46,509 nt of DNA from Nitrospira sp. (GCA_019636815.1 JAHBWT010000026.1:1-46509); one strand, 5' to 3'; shown: positions 24,863 to 33,488, counted from the first letter of the stretch. Program-made: numbers and translations. Notes: generated from the letters alone by a model not told the origin.

Positions 24863-26592
24863 ATACGGCGCAACTCCTTTCTTGCTTTGACCGCATTAGT
24901 GAGGCATCCGACGCCATCCCGCGCCTGCGCCGTTTCATCCTTGACCTTGCCGTGCGGGGAAAGCTGGTAGAGCAAGATCCCAGAGACGAACCAGCATCAG
25001 AACTGCTCAAGCGGATTCAGGCGGAGAAAGAACGGCTTGTGAAAACGGGTGAAATTAGAAGGCAGGAACCAGCACGTCCAATTGACGAGCAAGAAGTGCC
25101 GTTCGAAATCCCGCCTGGTTGGTGCTTGGTGCGTTTGATCGATGTGCTGACCAAACTCACCGACGGGACACACCATTCCCCCACAAACCTGGCAGACGGC
25201 GACTTCAAATACATCACGGCAAAGAACATAAAGCCTGAAGGCGTATCGCTCGCAGACGTCTCTTATGTGACAGCCAAGGTTCATCATGAGATCTACGCGC
25301 GGTGTAATCCCGAGAAGGGGGATATCCTTTACATTAAGGACGGAGCCACAACCGGTATTGTGGCAATTAATGATCTCGATGAACCATTCAGCATGTTATC
25401 CAGCGTTGCGCTGTTGAAGCTATCGCTCCATGTTTACAACCGTCTCATAGTTGAGTTTCTACGGTCCCCTTTCTTCTATATGCAAATGCGCGGTTTGATG
25501 AAGGGAGCGGCAATCACTCGAGTTACGCTAAAGCGAATGGCTCCGGCACTTATTCCTCTTCCTCCGCTGGCTGAACAACACCGCATCGTCGCCAAGGTAG
25601 ATGAATTGATGGCGCTCTGTGATCGGCTGGAGGTGGCGCAGGCAGAGCGGGAGAGCCGGCGAGATCGACTGGTGTCGTCGTCGTTGAATCGCTTGAACAA
25701 TGGCGCAGACCTCGACGCCTTCCCCAAGTACGCCCGCTTTTACTTGAACCACCTCCCACGACTCACCACGAGCCTCGAACACATCCAGCAACTTCGCCAG
25801 ACCATCCTCAACCTCGCCGTCCGAGGGAAGCTCGTTCCTCAAGACCCCAATGACGAACCCGCTTCTGAACTGCTGAAACGTATTCAGGAAGAAAAGGCGA
25901 GGTTAGTGAACGCAGGCATTCTAACTCAGCAGAAGCTGACAACCAGTGCACCAAAAGAACTCGCATTTGACTGTCCGATGAACTGGGTGGCAGTGGACTT
26001 TAACGACGGCTGCAATCTTGTCACGAGTGGCTCGCGCGGCTGGGCGGAGTTCTATTCCGACTCCGGGCCGAAGTTCATTCGTGCCCAGAACATCCGATTT
26101 GGACGACTTCGGCTTGATGATCTTGCCTGCGTCAGGCTACCCAAGAAGGCAGAAGGAACTCGAACTCAAGTTTCTAAAGGTGATCTGTTGATCGTCATCA
26201 CCGGTGCCGGCGTCACGAATCCAGCGTTGTTGGATCGTGAACTAGGCGAGGCATATGTTAGCCAACATGTTGCTCTGATTAAGCCCATAACAAGAAGTCT
26301 TTCTCGTTGGCTTCTCATTTGCCTGATGGCACCAGCCGGAGTGCGATCAGAATTAGTTGAGCGTGCCTACGGTGCAGGAAAACCGGGGCTAAATCTTGAC
26401 AATATTCGTTCTTTGAGAATCGCTCTCCCACCTCTCGCCGAACAGCACCGCATCGTCGCCAAAGTCGAAGAACTGATGGCCTTGTGCGACCGGCTAGAAG
26501 CGCAGCTCACCACCACCCAAACCGAAAGCCGTCGCCTCCTCGAAGCTGTATTGCATGAGGCAATGACCCCGACACTGAAGGAAGCAGGATGA
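24859..26592 (+). CDS. hsdS: Type I restriction-modification system, specificity subunit S
   Basis: DNA-recognition subunit that sets the bipartite target of the type I complex. The 577-aa chain has an internal duplication: each half has a conserved region (FILDLAVRGKLVEQDP and TILNLAVRGKLVPQDP, then EPASELLKRIQ), a variable target recognition domain, and a second conserved block (PPLAEQHRIVAKVDELMALC and PPLAEQHRIVAKVEELMALC). The two variable domains differ, so they should recognise two different half-sites. The target sequence cannot be read from the protein. The gene is intact and overlaps hsdM by 4 bp. Confidence 0.96.
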   Translation: MNTAQLLSCFDRISEASDAIPRLRRFILDLAVRGKLVEQDPRDEPASELLKRIQAEKERLVKTGEIRRQEPARPIDEQEVPFEIPPGWCLVRLIDVLTKLTDGTHHSPTNLADGDFKYITAKNIKPEGVSLADVSYVTAKVHHEIYARCNPEKGDILYIKDGATTGIVAINDLDEPFSMLSSVALLKLSLHVYNRLIVEFLRSPFFYMQMRGLMKGAAITRVTLKRMAPALIPLPPLAEQHRIVAKVDELMALCDRLEVAQAERESRRDRLVSSSLNRLNNGADLDAFPKYARFYLNHLPRLTTSLEHIQQLRQTILNLAVRGKLVPQDPNDEPASELLKRIQEEKARLVNAGILTQQKLTTSAPKELAFDCPMNWVAVDFNDGCNLVTSGSRGWAEFYSDSGPKFIRAQNIRFGRLRLDDLACVRLPKKAEGTRTQVSKGDLLIVITGAGVTNPALLDRELGEAYVSQHVALIKPITRSLSRWLLICLMAPAGVRSELVERAYGAGKPGLNLDNIRSLRIALPPLAEQHRIVAKVEELMALCDRLEAQLTTTQTESRRLLEAVLHEAMTPTLKEAG

Positions 26593-26648
26593 TTGAGAAT
26601 CGTCAAGCCAAGCCCATTTTCATGGCCGAATGACAGGCAGGTGACTGC

Positions 26649-28142
26649 GTGACAGGGAAGAACGGCAAGCCAGGTGTCGACGCACGTATCTATTTCACAG
26701 ACTTTTTCGATGTCAGTGAAAATACGCTTGAGAGTTACGGTGCGTTCAACGTCTCGCTGATTAACGACCTACCCTTATTTATTGATCCCTTCTTGCTCTT
26801 TGATAGCGAAGAAGAGAAGTACAAATCATTACATGACGAGATCATCCGTTATGTGAAGTTCCTGCGGGATGTTTCCATCGAAACCTCTATCAGCAGGGGG
26901 TTAGTAGACTATTGGTTCCGTTTTCCTGAGGTAAGTCAGAACTGGCTTGGCTTCAGTCGAAAGGGGAATAGAGGAAGTGGGCTTGGGGCTGACTTCGCAA
27001 GCGTTTTGCATCATAACCTGCACCGGGTGTTCCGGGATTTTGGATCTGAAAGCATTACACGCGGCAGTCACTTGGAAAAGCTCTGTCTTCTCAGCGGGGG
27101 AGTAGGAAGGGATCACTTAAGTGATTTCACCACTAATCTGATCAAAGGCTATTTACTTGAGTACACGCAGACATTCGCGAGGGAACATGTTGAGCCAAAG
27201 CTACGGCGAACATTTGCGGTCGATAAAGTGAGCTTCGACTACGACACGAGGCGCTGGCGTCGTGGACAGTACGACCTCCCAGTATTCTTGGGTGACTTTG
27301 TACTCCTAACACCGAAGGAAATCCTGACAAAAGATGAGGCATGGATTAATCGGAGCGAACTCTTGGAACAGTTTGAAGAGATTTGCACTTCGGTTCCCGA
27401 CGCCCAGTTACGTGCCCAGGTAAATGAATATTTCTTACGCCGCCTTGCTGAAGAGATGACAGAGCAAGAACGACGTGCTGTGGCCGCGGCGACAGCGGAA
27501 CAATTCCCAGCCGTGCTCGACTACTATATCAAGCATAAAGAGGACACAGGAGAAGAGGCACATAAGGTCAGCAGTCTGAAGGTACGGGAGACCGAAGTCC
27601 AGTTTGGAAAACACATTCGCGATCTTGTCGGAACTCACCTTGTCGGCACTGAATTCTATGAGCTTGGCGATAGCTTCGAGGAAAGCCTCCGTCGGGTTCT
27701 GTTTTTGAAAGACGTGCTCGAAAACAAAGATGGATACCGTGCTTTTTATTTGGACGGAAAACCAATTAAGCGTGAGGCAGACCTGCAGATCATGTACCGG
27801 TTGACGTGGTATGCAACGTCTTATGATGTGAACCGGGAACTAAACAATGGTCGCGGCCCGGTTGATTTTAAAGTGTCAAAAGGTACAGCAAATAAAACGC
27901 TGGTCGAGTTTAAGCTGGCCAGCAATAGCAAGTTGAGACAGAACCTGCAGCACCAGGTAGAGATCTACGAAGCGGCAAACGATACGTCGAAATCGATCAA
28001 GGCGATCATGTATTTTACGGAAACCGAATTTAGTAAGGTTCAGAAGATTTTGAAGGAGCTGAACCTGTTGGAGCGAAGAGATGTTGTGCTGATCGACGCC
28101 AGGGATGACAACAAGCCGTCGGCATCAAATGTTAAAGACTGA
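26649..28142 (+). CDS. Predicted PD-(D/E)XK nuclease-like protein downstream of hsdS
   Basis: A 497-aa protein with no name I can assign. The C-terminal third shows a PD-(D/E)XK-type nuclease core: a helix READLQIMYRLTW, then GPVDFKVS with D406, then LVEFKLAS with E420 and K422, then a Gln-containing helix (LQHQVEIYE). This is the order of the restriction-endonuclease fold. The N-terminal part (YFTDFFDVSENTLESYGAF, LPLFIDPFLLF) looks conserved in style but is not recognised. The start is GTG 26649 with a weak AGGTG upstream. It begins 56 bp after hsdS on the same strand, so it is probably transcribed with the restriction operon. A DNA-targeting defence role is inference from the fold and its neighbours. 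Confidence 0.75.
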   Translation: MTGKNGKPGVDARIYFTDFFDVSENTLESYGAFNVSLINDLPLFIDPFLLFDSEEEKYKSLHDEIIRYVKFLRDVSIETSISRGLVDYWFRFPEVSQNWLGFSRKGNRGSGLGADFASVLHHNLHRVFRDFGSESITRGSHLEKLCLLSGGVGRDHLSDFTTNLIKGYLLEYTQTFAREHVEPKLRRTFAVDKVSFDYDTRRWRRGQYDLPVFLGDFVLLTPKEILTKDEAWINRSELLEQFEEICTSVPDAQLRAQVNEYFLRRLAEEMTEQERRAVAAATAEQFPAVLDYYIKHKEDTGEEAHKVSSLKVRETEVQFGKHIRDLVGTHLVGTEFYELGDSFEESLRRVLFLKDVLENKDGYRAFYLDGKPIKREADLQIMYRLTWYATSYDVNRELNNGRGPVDFKVSKGTANKTLVEFKLASNSKLRQNLQHQVEIYEAANDTSKSIKAIMYFTETEFSKVQKILKELNLLERRDVVLIDARDDNKPSASNVKD

Positions 28143-28601
28143 GGGTTACAACAGGTTTGCTATCGCGGCTATGCCAGCTCTCTCTGGATGACCGGGTGGC
28201 AGAAGGGTGGGGTCTGGCCTTGCAATCGCACAGATTCTGGAAACCAATGACGCGGGAGTGATCTGGAGTGGGCCGGCTTTCCGGCGGGTTTTCTGCCGCC
28301 TGATGCCGGCGTGATTGCGGAGCTCGTTCACGCTATCGTCATTGGTCCCAATCCAGAGAAAATTGCGTCGCGCCTCGTAATCATCCATCCTGGCATGATT
28401 GCCAGGAATCTGGCTCTGTCGCTGCGACGTGGCGCGGTGATGGCGGACTCTGCGGCTGTTGTGGTTTCAGTTCGGCGAGGAATTGCTAAGGGTGAGGTCT
28501 GGTCTTGAATCGTGCATGCCCTTCAACGAGACTCCATTCAATACAACTTATGAGGAAGATAAAAATGTACCGGGAGCCTTTTCCTGACCCTAATTGGTGT
28601 G
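28143..28601. other. Intergenic stretch with two partial repeat copies
   Basis: About 460 bases without a supportable gene. It carries repeat-like copy A near 28206-28230 (GGTCTGGCCTTGCAATCGCA) and direct repeat B at 28491-28535. A 65-codon plus-strand frame inside it has no recognisable domain. Confidence 0.5.
28491..28535 (+). repeat. Direct repeat B, upstream of the HEPN-like gene
   Basis: About 45 bp shared with 29972-30018 in the same orientation, with a few substitutions and a short indel (core GGTCTGGTCTTGAATCGTGC). Together the two copies bracket the gene at 28602-29945. Confidence 0.8.
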
Positions 28602-29945
28602 ATGAGTGAATTAATTCCCGTCGTTTATCGTGCCGACGATGAGAATAGGCTTATCGACCTCGGTACTGCTGACGTCGAAGTGACATGCGATGGGCAGAGC
28701 ATTCAGGGCAATGGGCGAGCGAGAATTTGCCTGCAACCTGAGCTGAGGCTGAGCGTAACAGTTGATTTTGCAGAGCATCGTGGTTTTCAGGTGGGGATGA
28801 CGGAAGGTGAGGTCCGGTTGAAATACGGCGAGGCCACGCTGTGCAATGCGCTTCCGGTCCGGGTGCGAGACTTGTTCTCGGGAAATGGCAAGAGCGAAAT
28901 CGAATTCGTGCCAACGCCACAGAAGATGGCGATGCGTACACATCAGCGACTGCGGCTGGAAACGGCGATCTTCCATATCATGAACTTCCGGGCGTTTCAC
29001 TGTAGAACGGGGCATGCAAGTGTTTTGTTTCAATCGGATCCCAGCAAGGTGCGAAGGCTTGGCCGGGTGCTCCTGGAGCATGACGGATGGGAAATTGAGA
29101 TCCAAGAAGTCCCGGATGCGAGAAGAGTCATAGAAATTTTGAATACAAACGGCGGGAACGGGATTACTCATGTCGGGAAAGTCAGACGAAGGAGCGGCAA
29201 AACTTTCACAATTGATGTGCTCAGACGCACGATGCGTGATCTGCACCTGTTCCTATCCTTTGCGCGAGGCTCGTGGACTCCCGTAATGCTGCCGGTGGGA
29301 TTCGATAAACAGGGGAGCAAGGTATTCAAAGAGTGGGGTGTGCCTCTTGGGGAAGGCTGGAAATCCTGTATGACATGGTTTGATGACCATCACGGCGAGG
29401 CGTTAGCACATCTTTATTCGGGTTTTGTAACACTTCTGCATGATCAGGCGATGGGTGACGCAGTATCACAGGCTTTGTACTGGTATCTGAGGAGCAACAA
29501 GGCCGGAGGCGGTGTCGGCCCAGATGGTGGCCTTATTCTCAGCCAGGCGGCTCTTGAACGGCTGGCCTGTGCATATTTGGCGAAGCACAATCTGCCAACG
29601 AATGGGAAGATGGGAGAAGTTCTTGCGAGAGCTTGTAAGGATATTGGACTTTCAAGGAGCCTTCCGATTCCGAAGAGCTTACGCAAACTTCACAATACAA
29701 ATCGAAGCCTGAAAGGAAAATGGCGGCATGGACTCCATGCGTTGGTGGATATAAGAAACGAGCTGGTTCACCCACAAAATTGGCTAGGTAGGCATAGAGG
29801 AAAAATTATTCCCGAGGCATGGAAGCTGGCGCAATGGTATATCTCCCTAATCATATTACGTCTCTCAGGCTATAACGGCCAATACAGCAATCGCCTGTGT
29901 GCACGCTGGCGTGGCGAGGTCGAGAACGTGCCATGGCAAAGATGA
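28602..29945 (+). CDS. HEPN-motif protein of unknown function, candidate defence RNase
   Basis: A 447-aa protein. ATG 28602 is preferred over GTG 28599; no good ribosome binding site is visible. The C-terminal region is helical and contains HALVDIRNELVHPQNW (Arg ~385), which fits the R-x4-H catalytic motif of HEPN ribonucleases. The N-terminal ~200 residues look beta-rich and are unlike any family I recognise; a middle block (SKVFKEWGVPLGEGW, HLYSGFVTLLHDQAM) leads into the helical part. The general layout, a large N-terminal domain with a C-terminal HEPN domain, is that of abortive-infection proteins such as the ApeA group, but I cannot claim that family. It lies 460 bp after the PD-(D/E)XK gene and is flanked by direct repeats, which suggests a transferable cassette. 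Confidence 0.7.
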   Translation: MSELIPVVYRADDENRLIDLGTADVEVTCDGQSIQGNGRARICLQPELRLSVTVDFAEHRGFQVGMTEGEVRLKYGEATLCNALPVRVRDLFSGNGKSEIEFVPTPQKMAMRTHQRLRLETAIFHIMNFRAFHCRTGHASVLFQSDPSKVRRLGRVLLEHDGWEIEIQEVPDARRVIEILNTNGGNGITHVGKVRRRSGKTFTIDVLRRTMRDLHLFLSFARGSWTPVMLPVGFDKQGSKVFKEWGVPLGEGWKSCMTWFDDHHGEALAHLYSGFVTLLHDQAMGDAVSQALYWYLRSNKAGGGVGPDGGLILSQAALERLACAYLAKHNLPTNGKMGEVLARACKDIGLSRSLPIPKSLRKLHNTNRSLKGKWRHGLHALVDIRNELVHPQNWLGRHRGKIIPEAWKLAQWYISLIILRLSGYNGQYSNRLCARWRGEVENVPWQR

Positions 29946-30256
29946 AGTGACCACAAAAATGTTAGGCGTAATGTGGGGTCTGGTCTTGAATCGTGCCTGC
30001 CCTTCTACGAGACGATACTCCATCAGCTAGGTCGACCCTGTATCCCAACGAAAGCGAAAAGAAGCGACTGCTCGACGCGATGTTGTTGGCTGTGCCAAAA
30101 TAACCTCCTACAGGTGCGGCCTGTGAGGTAGCGATGACGACTCCTGCTGCGAAATGATCCCGATTCAGGGCGCCATTGCCGAGATAGTACGGTGCATTTG
30201 TGGATCGAGAACTTGCCGCAAGCCTCGGTCTACCGGAGCAGGAAGATAAGAAAGCC
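29946..30256. other. Intergenic stretch with repeat C and a possible minus-strand gene fragment
   Basis: About 310 bases. Next to repeat C, the minus strand from about 30220 down to 30025 reads as a protein-like stretch (for example AAGVVIATSQAAPVGGYFG and RFFSLSLGYRVDLADG), whose alternating pattern resembles an outer-membrane beta-barrel strand. It has no proper start and runs into the repeat, so at most it is a gene fragment. Confidence 0.35.
29972..30018 (+). repeat. Direct repeat C, downstream of the HEPN-like gene
   Basis: Second copy of repeat B (core GGTCTGGTCTTGAATCGTGC, then TGCCCTTCTACGAGAC). It lies 26 bp after the stop of the HEPN-like gene. Confidence 0.8.
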
Positions 30257-30451
30257 ATGAAGGTCAAGTATGACGAGGAAGTGGATGTGCTCACAATCGA
30301 ATTGAGCGATGCTTCTGTGGAGGAGAGTGATGAGGACAAACCTGGTGTGATTCTGGACTATGACAAGGAGGGGAACATCGTTGGCATTGAAATTCTCAAC
30401 GCCTCAAAGCGGGTGCAGAATCCGAAATCTGTCGAATACGCTGTTGCCTAA
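30257..30451 (+). CDS. DUF2283 family protein
   Basis: A 64-aa protein beginning MKVKYDEEVDVLTIELSD at ATG 30257, with GGAAGATAAG upstream; a longer frame from 30200 is open but adds unrelated residues. The DUF2283 hallmark GVILDYDKEGNIVGIEILNAS is present. Proteins of this family are often encoded beside small DUF4258 partners in toxin-antitoxin-like pairs, but no partner is found upstream here. Function is unknown. Confidence 0.88.
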   Translation: MKVKYDEEVDVLTIELSDASVEESDEDKPGVILDYDKEGNIVGIEILNASKRVQNPKSVEYAVA

Positions 30452-30514
30452 TCGCCTTTCCAAGGCAGAGTTTTCACCGGAGTCGGTTTACTTCTTTGAG
30501 AAGGGAGAATGCCA

Positions 30515-30895
30515 ATGACACGATATATCACTCGACGAGCTGTCGCACTCGCTGCAGTGTTCGTCCTCGTCACCGCCACCATGCTGCCGTTGCAACCGGT
30601 ATTCGGTGAGGGCGGGGCACGGCGTGATGTGATACGTTTCGAGGAGCAGAACCGCCAGGATGCTATCAAGCTCGCCAAAGAAGCGGTGGATCATGGCAAA
30701 CAGGGTCATGTTGGCGCGCTCCTGACAAGTGCGGAAGCTGCGCTACAGTACGCCCTGAAAGCAGGCAAGGCTCCGCATGTGGGCGAAGGGATCGGAGAGC
30801 TGAAGCGTGCCATTGAGCATGGGGAAGGGGGGCATGCCGACGTGGCCACCAAACACGCCGAACTCGCTGTCACGCACCTATCGGAGATGAAGTAA
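30515..30895 (+). CDS. SmbP-like small periplasmic metal-binding protein
   Basis: A 126-aa protein. ATG 30515 is favoured over ATG 30509 because GGGAG then has proper spacing. It begins with basic residues (MTRYITRR) and a hydrophobic signal segment (AVALAAVFVLVTATM), with cleavage likely near VFGEGG. The mature part is helical with regularly placed His residues (AVDHGKQGHVGALL, KAPHVGEGIGELKRAIEHG, GHADVATKHAELAVTHL). This is the pattern of SmbP, a copper/metal-binding periplasmic protein first known from Nitrosomonas. Metal sequestration in the periplasm is inferred from this similarity. Confidence 0.82.
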   Translation: MTRYITRRAVALAAVFVLVTATMLPLQPVFGEGGARRDVIRFEEQNRQDAIKLAKEAVDHGKQGHVGALLTSAEAALQYALKAGKAPHVGEGIGELKRAIEHGEGGHADVATKHAELAVTHLSEMK

Positions 30896-30941
30896 GGGAG
30901 CCTGAGAACACAGCACCGGCGAGAGAGACCAGATGGGGCGC

Positions 30942-31436
30942 TTATGCTGCTTCTTCGTTACTGGCCGTGGGGCTTCTGTTTGTGTTCATCCATTCAAGCC
31001 GGGCAGCCAGGGTGGATTGGAGGACGAGTAACTCGTCCTGCCCCAGCGGGTTCGATTGGATGCAGCGCTCACGGGAGAGGCCGGCTTGCTGAATCGCCGG
31101 CGTGAATGTCTCGATCTCGTCGTCGATCCAGAACCATTCGCGGCCCTTCAGTTTCGGCACGGCCTGTTCGAGCCAGACCACTTTATTCTCGCAGTTCGTC
31201 CAGTTGGCATGCCGGAACGGCGGCAGTTCCGGAAGGCTCTGGAACTTCTCGCAGGAGAGGAGAGACAACAGGGTCTTAATCTTGTCTGACTCCCACGAGG
31301 TCAGCCAGATCACCTCGAAGTGTTTGTGTGCCCACGCGAGCCACGACTTCACTCCGGGGCGGAGTTGGAACTCGCCCGCATAGTCTCCGAACAGCACCCC
31401 GTCGATGTCATGAAATAAAATCGATGCGGGTGTCAT
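30942..31436 (-). CDS. HAD-like phosphatase-fold protein
   Basis: About 164 aa from ATG 31436, chosen because GGAGGAGG lies 4 nt upstream; an earlier in-frame start adds only a basic octapeptide. The HAD nucleophile motif is HDIDGVLFG with D10 and D12; motif II is IWLTSWES, and the acidic motif near the end is WFWIDDE. The basic residue of motif III is probably in the KLKGREW segment. No cap domain is evident, as in small single-domain HAD proteins. The substrate is unknown. Confidence 0.8.
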   Translation of the reverse strand: MTPASILFHDIDGVLFGDYAGEFQLRPGVKSWLAWAHKHFEVIWLTSWESDKIKTLLSLLSCEKFQSLPELPPFRHANWTNCENKVVWLEQAVPKLKGREWFWIDDEIETFTPAIQQAGLSRERCIQSNPLGQDELLVLQSTLAARLEWMNTNRSPTASNEEAA

Positions 31437-31529
31437 CGGCCTCCTCCTCCCTAAGCCCAAACCATAAGACAGACGCGTACCGAGGGCAAATGGAATTGCA
31501 TTTGTCGCAGGGACGTGAAGAGGCCGACT

Positions 31530-32213
31530 CTATCGCCGGAGGAACGCGATCCAGCGCCACAGGTTCAGCAAACTGGCGAGGGACGCGGCCACGTAGGTCA
31601 AGGCGGCGGCGGTGAGGATGCTGCGAGCACCCCGCTCATCATCCGGCGCCAGGTAGTTGCCCTGCCGGAGAACGGGCAGGGCGCGTCTAAAACTGGCGTC
31701 CCACTCGACCGGCAGCGTGATGAGGTGGACCAGCGTGGAGATCCCCATCGTCGCGATTCCGGCCATCATGACGAGGACACCCGCCGCCGGAGTCCGGGCC
31801 AAGCCCGCCGCGATCGGAATCCCCATCATAATGACCGCTCCGACCTTTTCGGCTCCCTGCGCGACCCGCACGAGCCTGGTGCGCTCCGCAAGTGGCTGGT
31901 ACCCCAGGTGGTCTTGAATGGCGTGCCCGACCTCGTGGGCCGCGACCGTAATCGCCGTGAGCGATTTCCCATCGAAGATGGCAGGTGTCAGACGAACCGC
32001 TTTGGCGATCGGATCGTAATGGTCGCCTTTCTCAGTCGGTTCGACCTTGATGTGCTGCAGGTCGAACCGATTGAGCAGGTGGCGGGCCAATTCTCCTCCG
32101 GTCCCCGGATAGTCAGGACGGGGCGTGTTGTGCTTGGCAAATACTCGCCTGGTCCAGAGTTGCGGGCCAAAAATGACGAGGCCGATGACGATCAAGAATA
32201 GGACAAGACGCAT
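31530..32213 (-). CDS. Membrane zinc metallopeptidase, YugP-like
   Basis: About 227 aa from ATG 32213, which gives the membrane-segment N-terminus MRLVLFLIVIGLVIFG; AAGGAG lies somewhat far upstream (~13 nt). The zinc motif HEVGH is in AAHEVGHAIQDHLGYQP, followed by typical YugP-family hydrophobic segments (VGAVIMMGIPIAAGLA and MMAGIATMGISTLVHL), then the third-ligand region EWDASFRRALPVL. Such proteins are integral inner-membrane peptidases of unknown substrate. Confidence 0.88.
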   Translation of the reverse strand: MRLVLFLIVIGLVIFGPQLWTRRVFAKHNTPRPDYPGTGGELARHLLNRFDLQHIKVEPTEKGDHYDPIAKAVRLTPAIFDGKSLTAITVAAHEVGHAIQDHLGYQPLAERTRLVRVAQGAEKVGAVIMMGIPIAAGLARTPAAGVLVMMAGIATMGISTLVHLITLPVEWDASFRRALPVLRQGNYLAPDDERGARSILTAAALTYVAASLASLLNLWRWIAFLRR

Positions 32214-32374
32214 CGTGTCCGCTGATCTCCTTCTACGCTTGTCAGGTGAACCACCCGACAGAGGTTCTGGGCCCACCCTGTTGAGGAAGGCCGCCTCTCC
32301 AGATAGGCTACCACAAGTGACGCCAAGAATCGGCCCTGAGTCCTCACCGAGATTGAATGTAAACCGGGACGCTA

Positions 32375-33352
32375 TTAATGCTTCCGTTGAGAGCGTCTTG
32401 TCTGATCACGAAATCTCGCCGGAGGGACTCCAAACTCCCGCTTGAAGGCGCGATTGAAGGACGGCTCGGACTCGTATCCCACATCGCCCGCCACCTCCGC
32501 CACATTCTTGGATGTGGACACCAACGCGTGAGCGGCGAGCTGCAACCTCCAGCGCGTCAAGTACCCGATCGGGGTGTCTGACAGATAATGTCGAAATCGC
32601 TCGGCCAGCACGGAGCGGGACAAGCCGACCTCATTGGCGAGCGAGGCAATGGTCCAGGGGTGGGCCGGCTGCCGATGCAGGAGTGCCAGCGCCTTTCCGA
32701 CTTCCGGATCGCGCACGCCGGCGAGCCAGCCTGTTTGCGACGGCGGCAACTTCGCGATGTACCGCCGCAACGTTTCCACGAACAACGCCTCCGACAACTT
32801 GGCGATGACGGCGGCGCCGCCTGGCCCAGACGCTTCCGCGTGATCGACGGAGTAGCGGAACGTATCTTCCAACCACTGTCCTGACGGGCTGTCCCGGATA
32901 TGGACTTTGACGATCGGAGGAAGCCCGGCCAGAAAGACTTGACAGAGTTGGAGATCGCAGGTCAGGTAGCCGCAGATCAGCTTGGTGAGTTCTCCGCCGC
33001 CTCCGACTTGAGAAATCATACGTCCTTCGGCCAGCACCTGCCGTAGTTGTGCCACGCTGTCGATCGGTGTGACGGGAGGGCCGTTGCCCATAAAATGCGC
33101 GTTGCCTTGTGGAAGGATGATGATATCGCCGGCTTCAAGAGACACCGCGCGGCCGTCTTCTTCGATGCGAACGTATCCTTTACCATCGGTCACGAGATGA
33201 AAGATGATGACGTGCTTGGGACGGGCGGGAAGATGCGACGCCATCGTGCCGGCGTCGGGTTCGCGTGCGCACCACGGCGACGAAAATTCACCGTTGAAGA
33301 AGACCGCGCCGTCCAGTTTCACGGCTCTCAGAACTTCAGACAGCACATCCAT
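32375..33352 (-). CDS. AraC-family transcriptional regulator with cupin domain
   Basis: A 325-aa regulator. The N-terminal half is a cupin-type sensor (VIIFHLVTDGKGYVRIE, GDIIILPQGNAHFMG). The C-terminal half has two helix-turn-helix units, TIASLANEVGLSRSVLAERF and VAEVAGDVGYESEPSFNRAF, with the AraC signature FGVPPARFR. The substrate sensed is unknown. It is divergent from the SAM methyltransferase at 33550 across a ~200-bp region with a palindrome, so it probably controls that gene and itself. Confidence 0.93.
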   Translation of the reverse strand: MDVLSEVLRAVKLDGAVFFNGEFSSPWCAREPDAGTMASHLPARPKHVIIFHLVTDGKGYVRIEEDGRAVSLEAGDIIILPQGNAHFMGNGPPVTPIDSVAQLRQVLAEGRMISQVGGGGELTKLICGYLTCDLQLCQVFLAGLPPIVKVHIRDSPSGQWLEDTFRYSVDHAEASGPGGAAVIAKLSEALFVETLRRYIAKLPPSQTGWLAGVRDPEVGKALALLHRQPAHPWTIASLANEVGLSRSVLAERFRHYLSDTPIGYLTRWRLQLAAHALVSTSKNVAEVAGDVGYESEPSFNRAFKREFGVPPARFRDQTRRSQRKH

Positions 33353-33421
33353 ATGGATTCCGAGTCGGTGAGGTACGGGGTCCGGCTAAACAAATCGGAC
33401 GTTAGGATAAGTGCGTTGCAG

Positions 33422-33441
33422 CTTAGCATTCTCCTGCTAAG
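33422..33441. promoter_or_regulatory. Palindrome between araC-type gene and methyltransferase, candidate operator
   Basis: CTTAGCA (33422-33428) and TGCTAAG (33435-33441) are perfect inverted 7-bp arms with a 6-bp spacer. The site ends 18 bp before the -35 element of the methyltransferase promoter, which is where an activator would bind. Confidence 0.5.
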
Positions 33442-33459
33442 AGCGCCAGACGAGCTGAT

Positions 33460-33488
33460 AAGACACCAAACCGCCTCTCTCGTATAGT
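33460..33488 (+). promoter_or_regulatory. Promoter of the methyltransferase gene
   Basis: -35 AAGACA (33460-33465), 17-bp spacer, and -10 TATAGT (33483-33488). The start codon at 33550 follows after a ~55-nt leader. The weak -35 fits an activated promoter. Confidence 0.55.

Noticed and set aside
28311-28508. 65-codon plus-strand frame before the HEPN-like gene
   Set aside because: No domain, no ribosome site, ends in the repeat; probably not translated.
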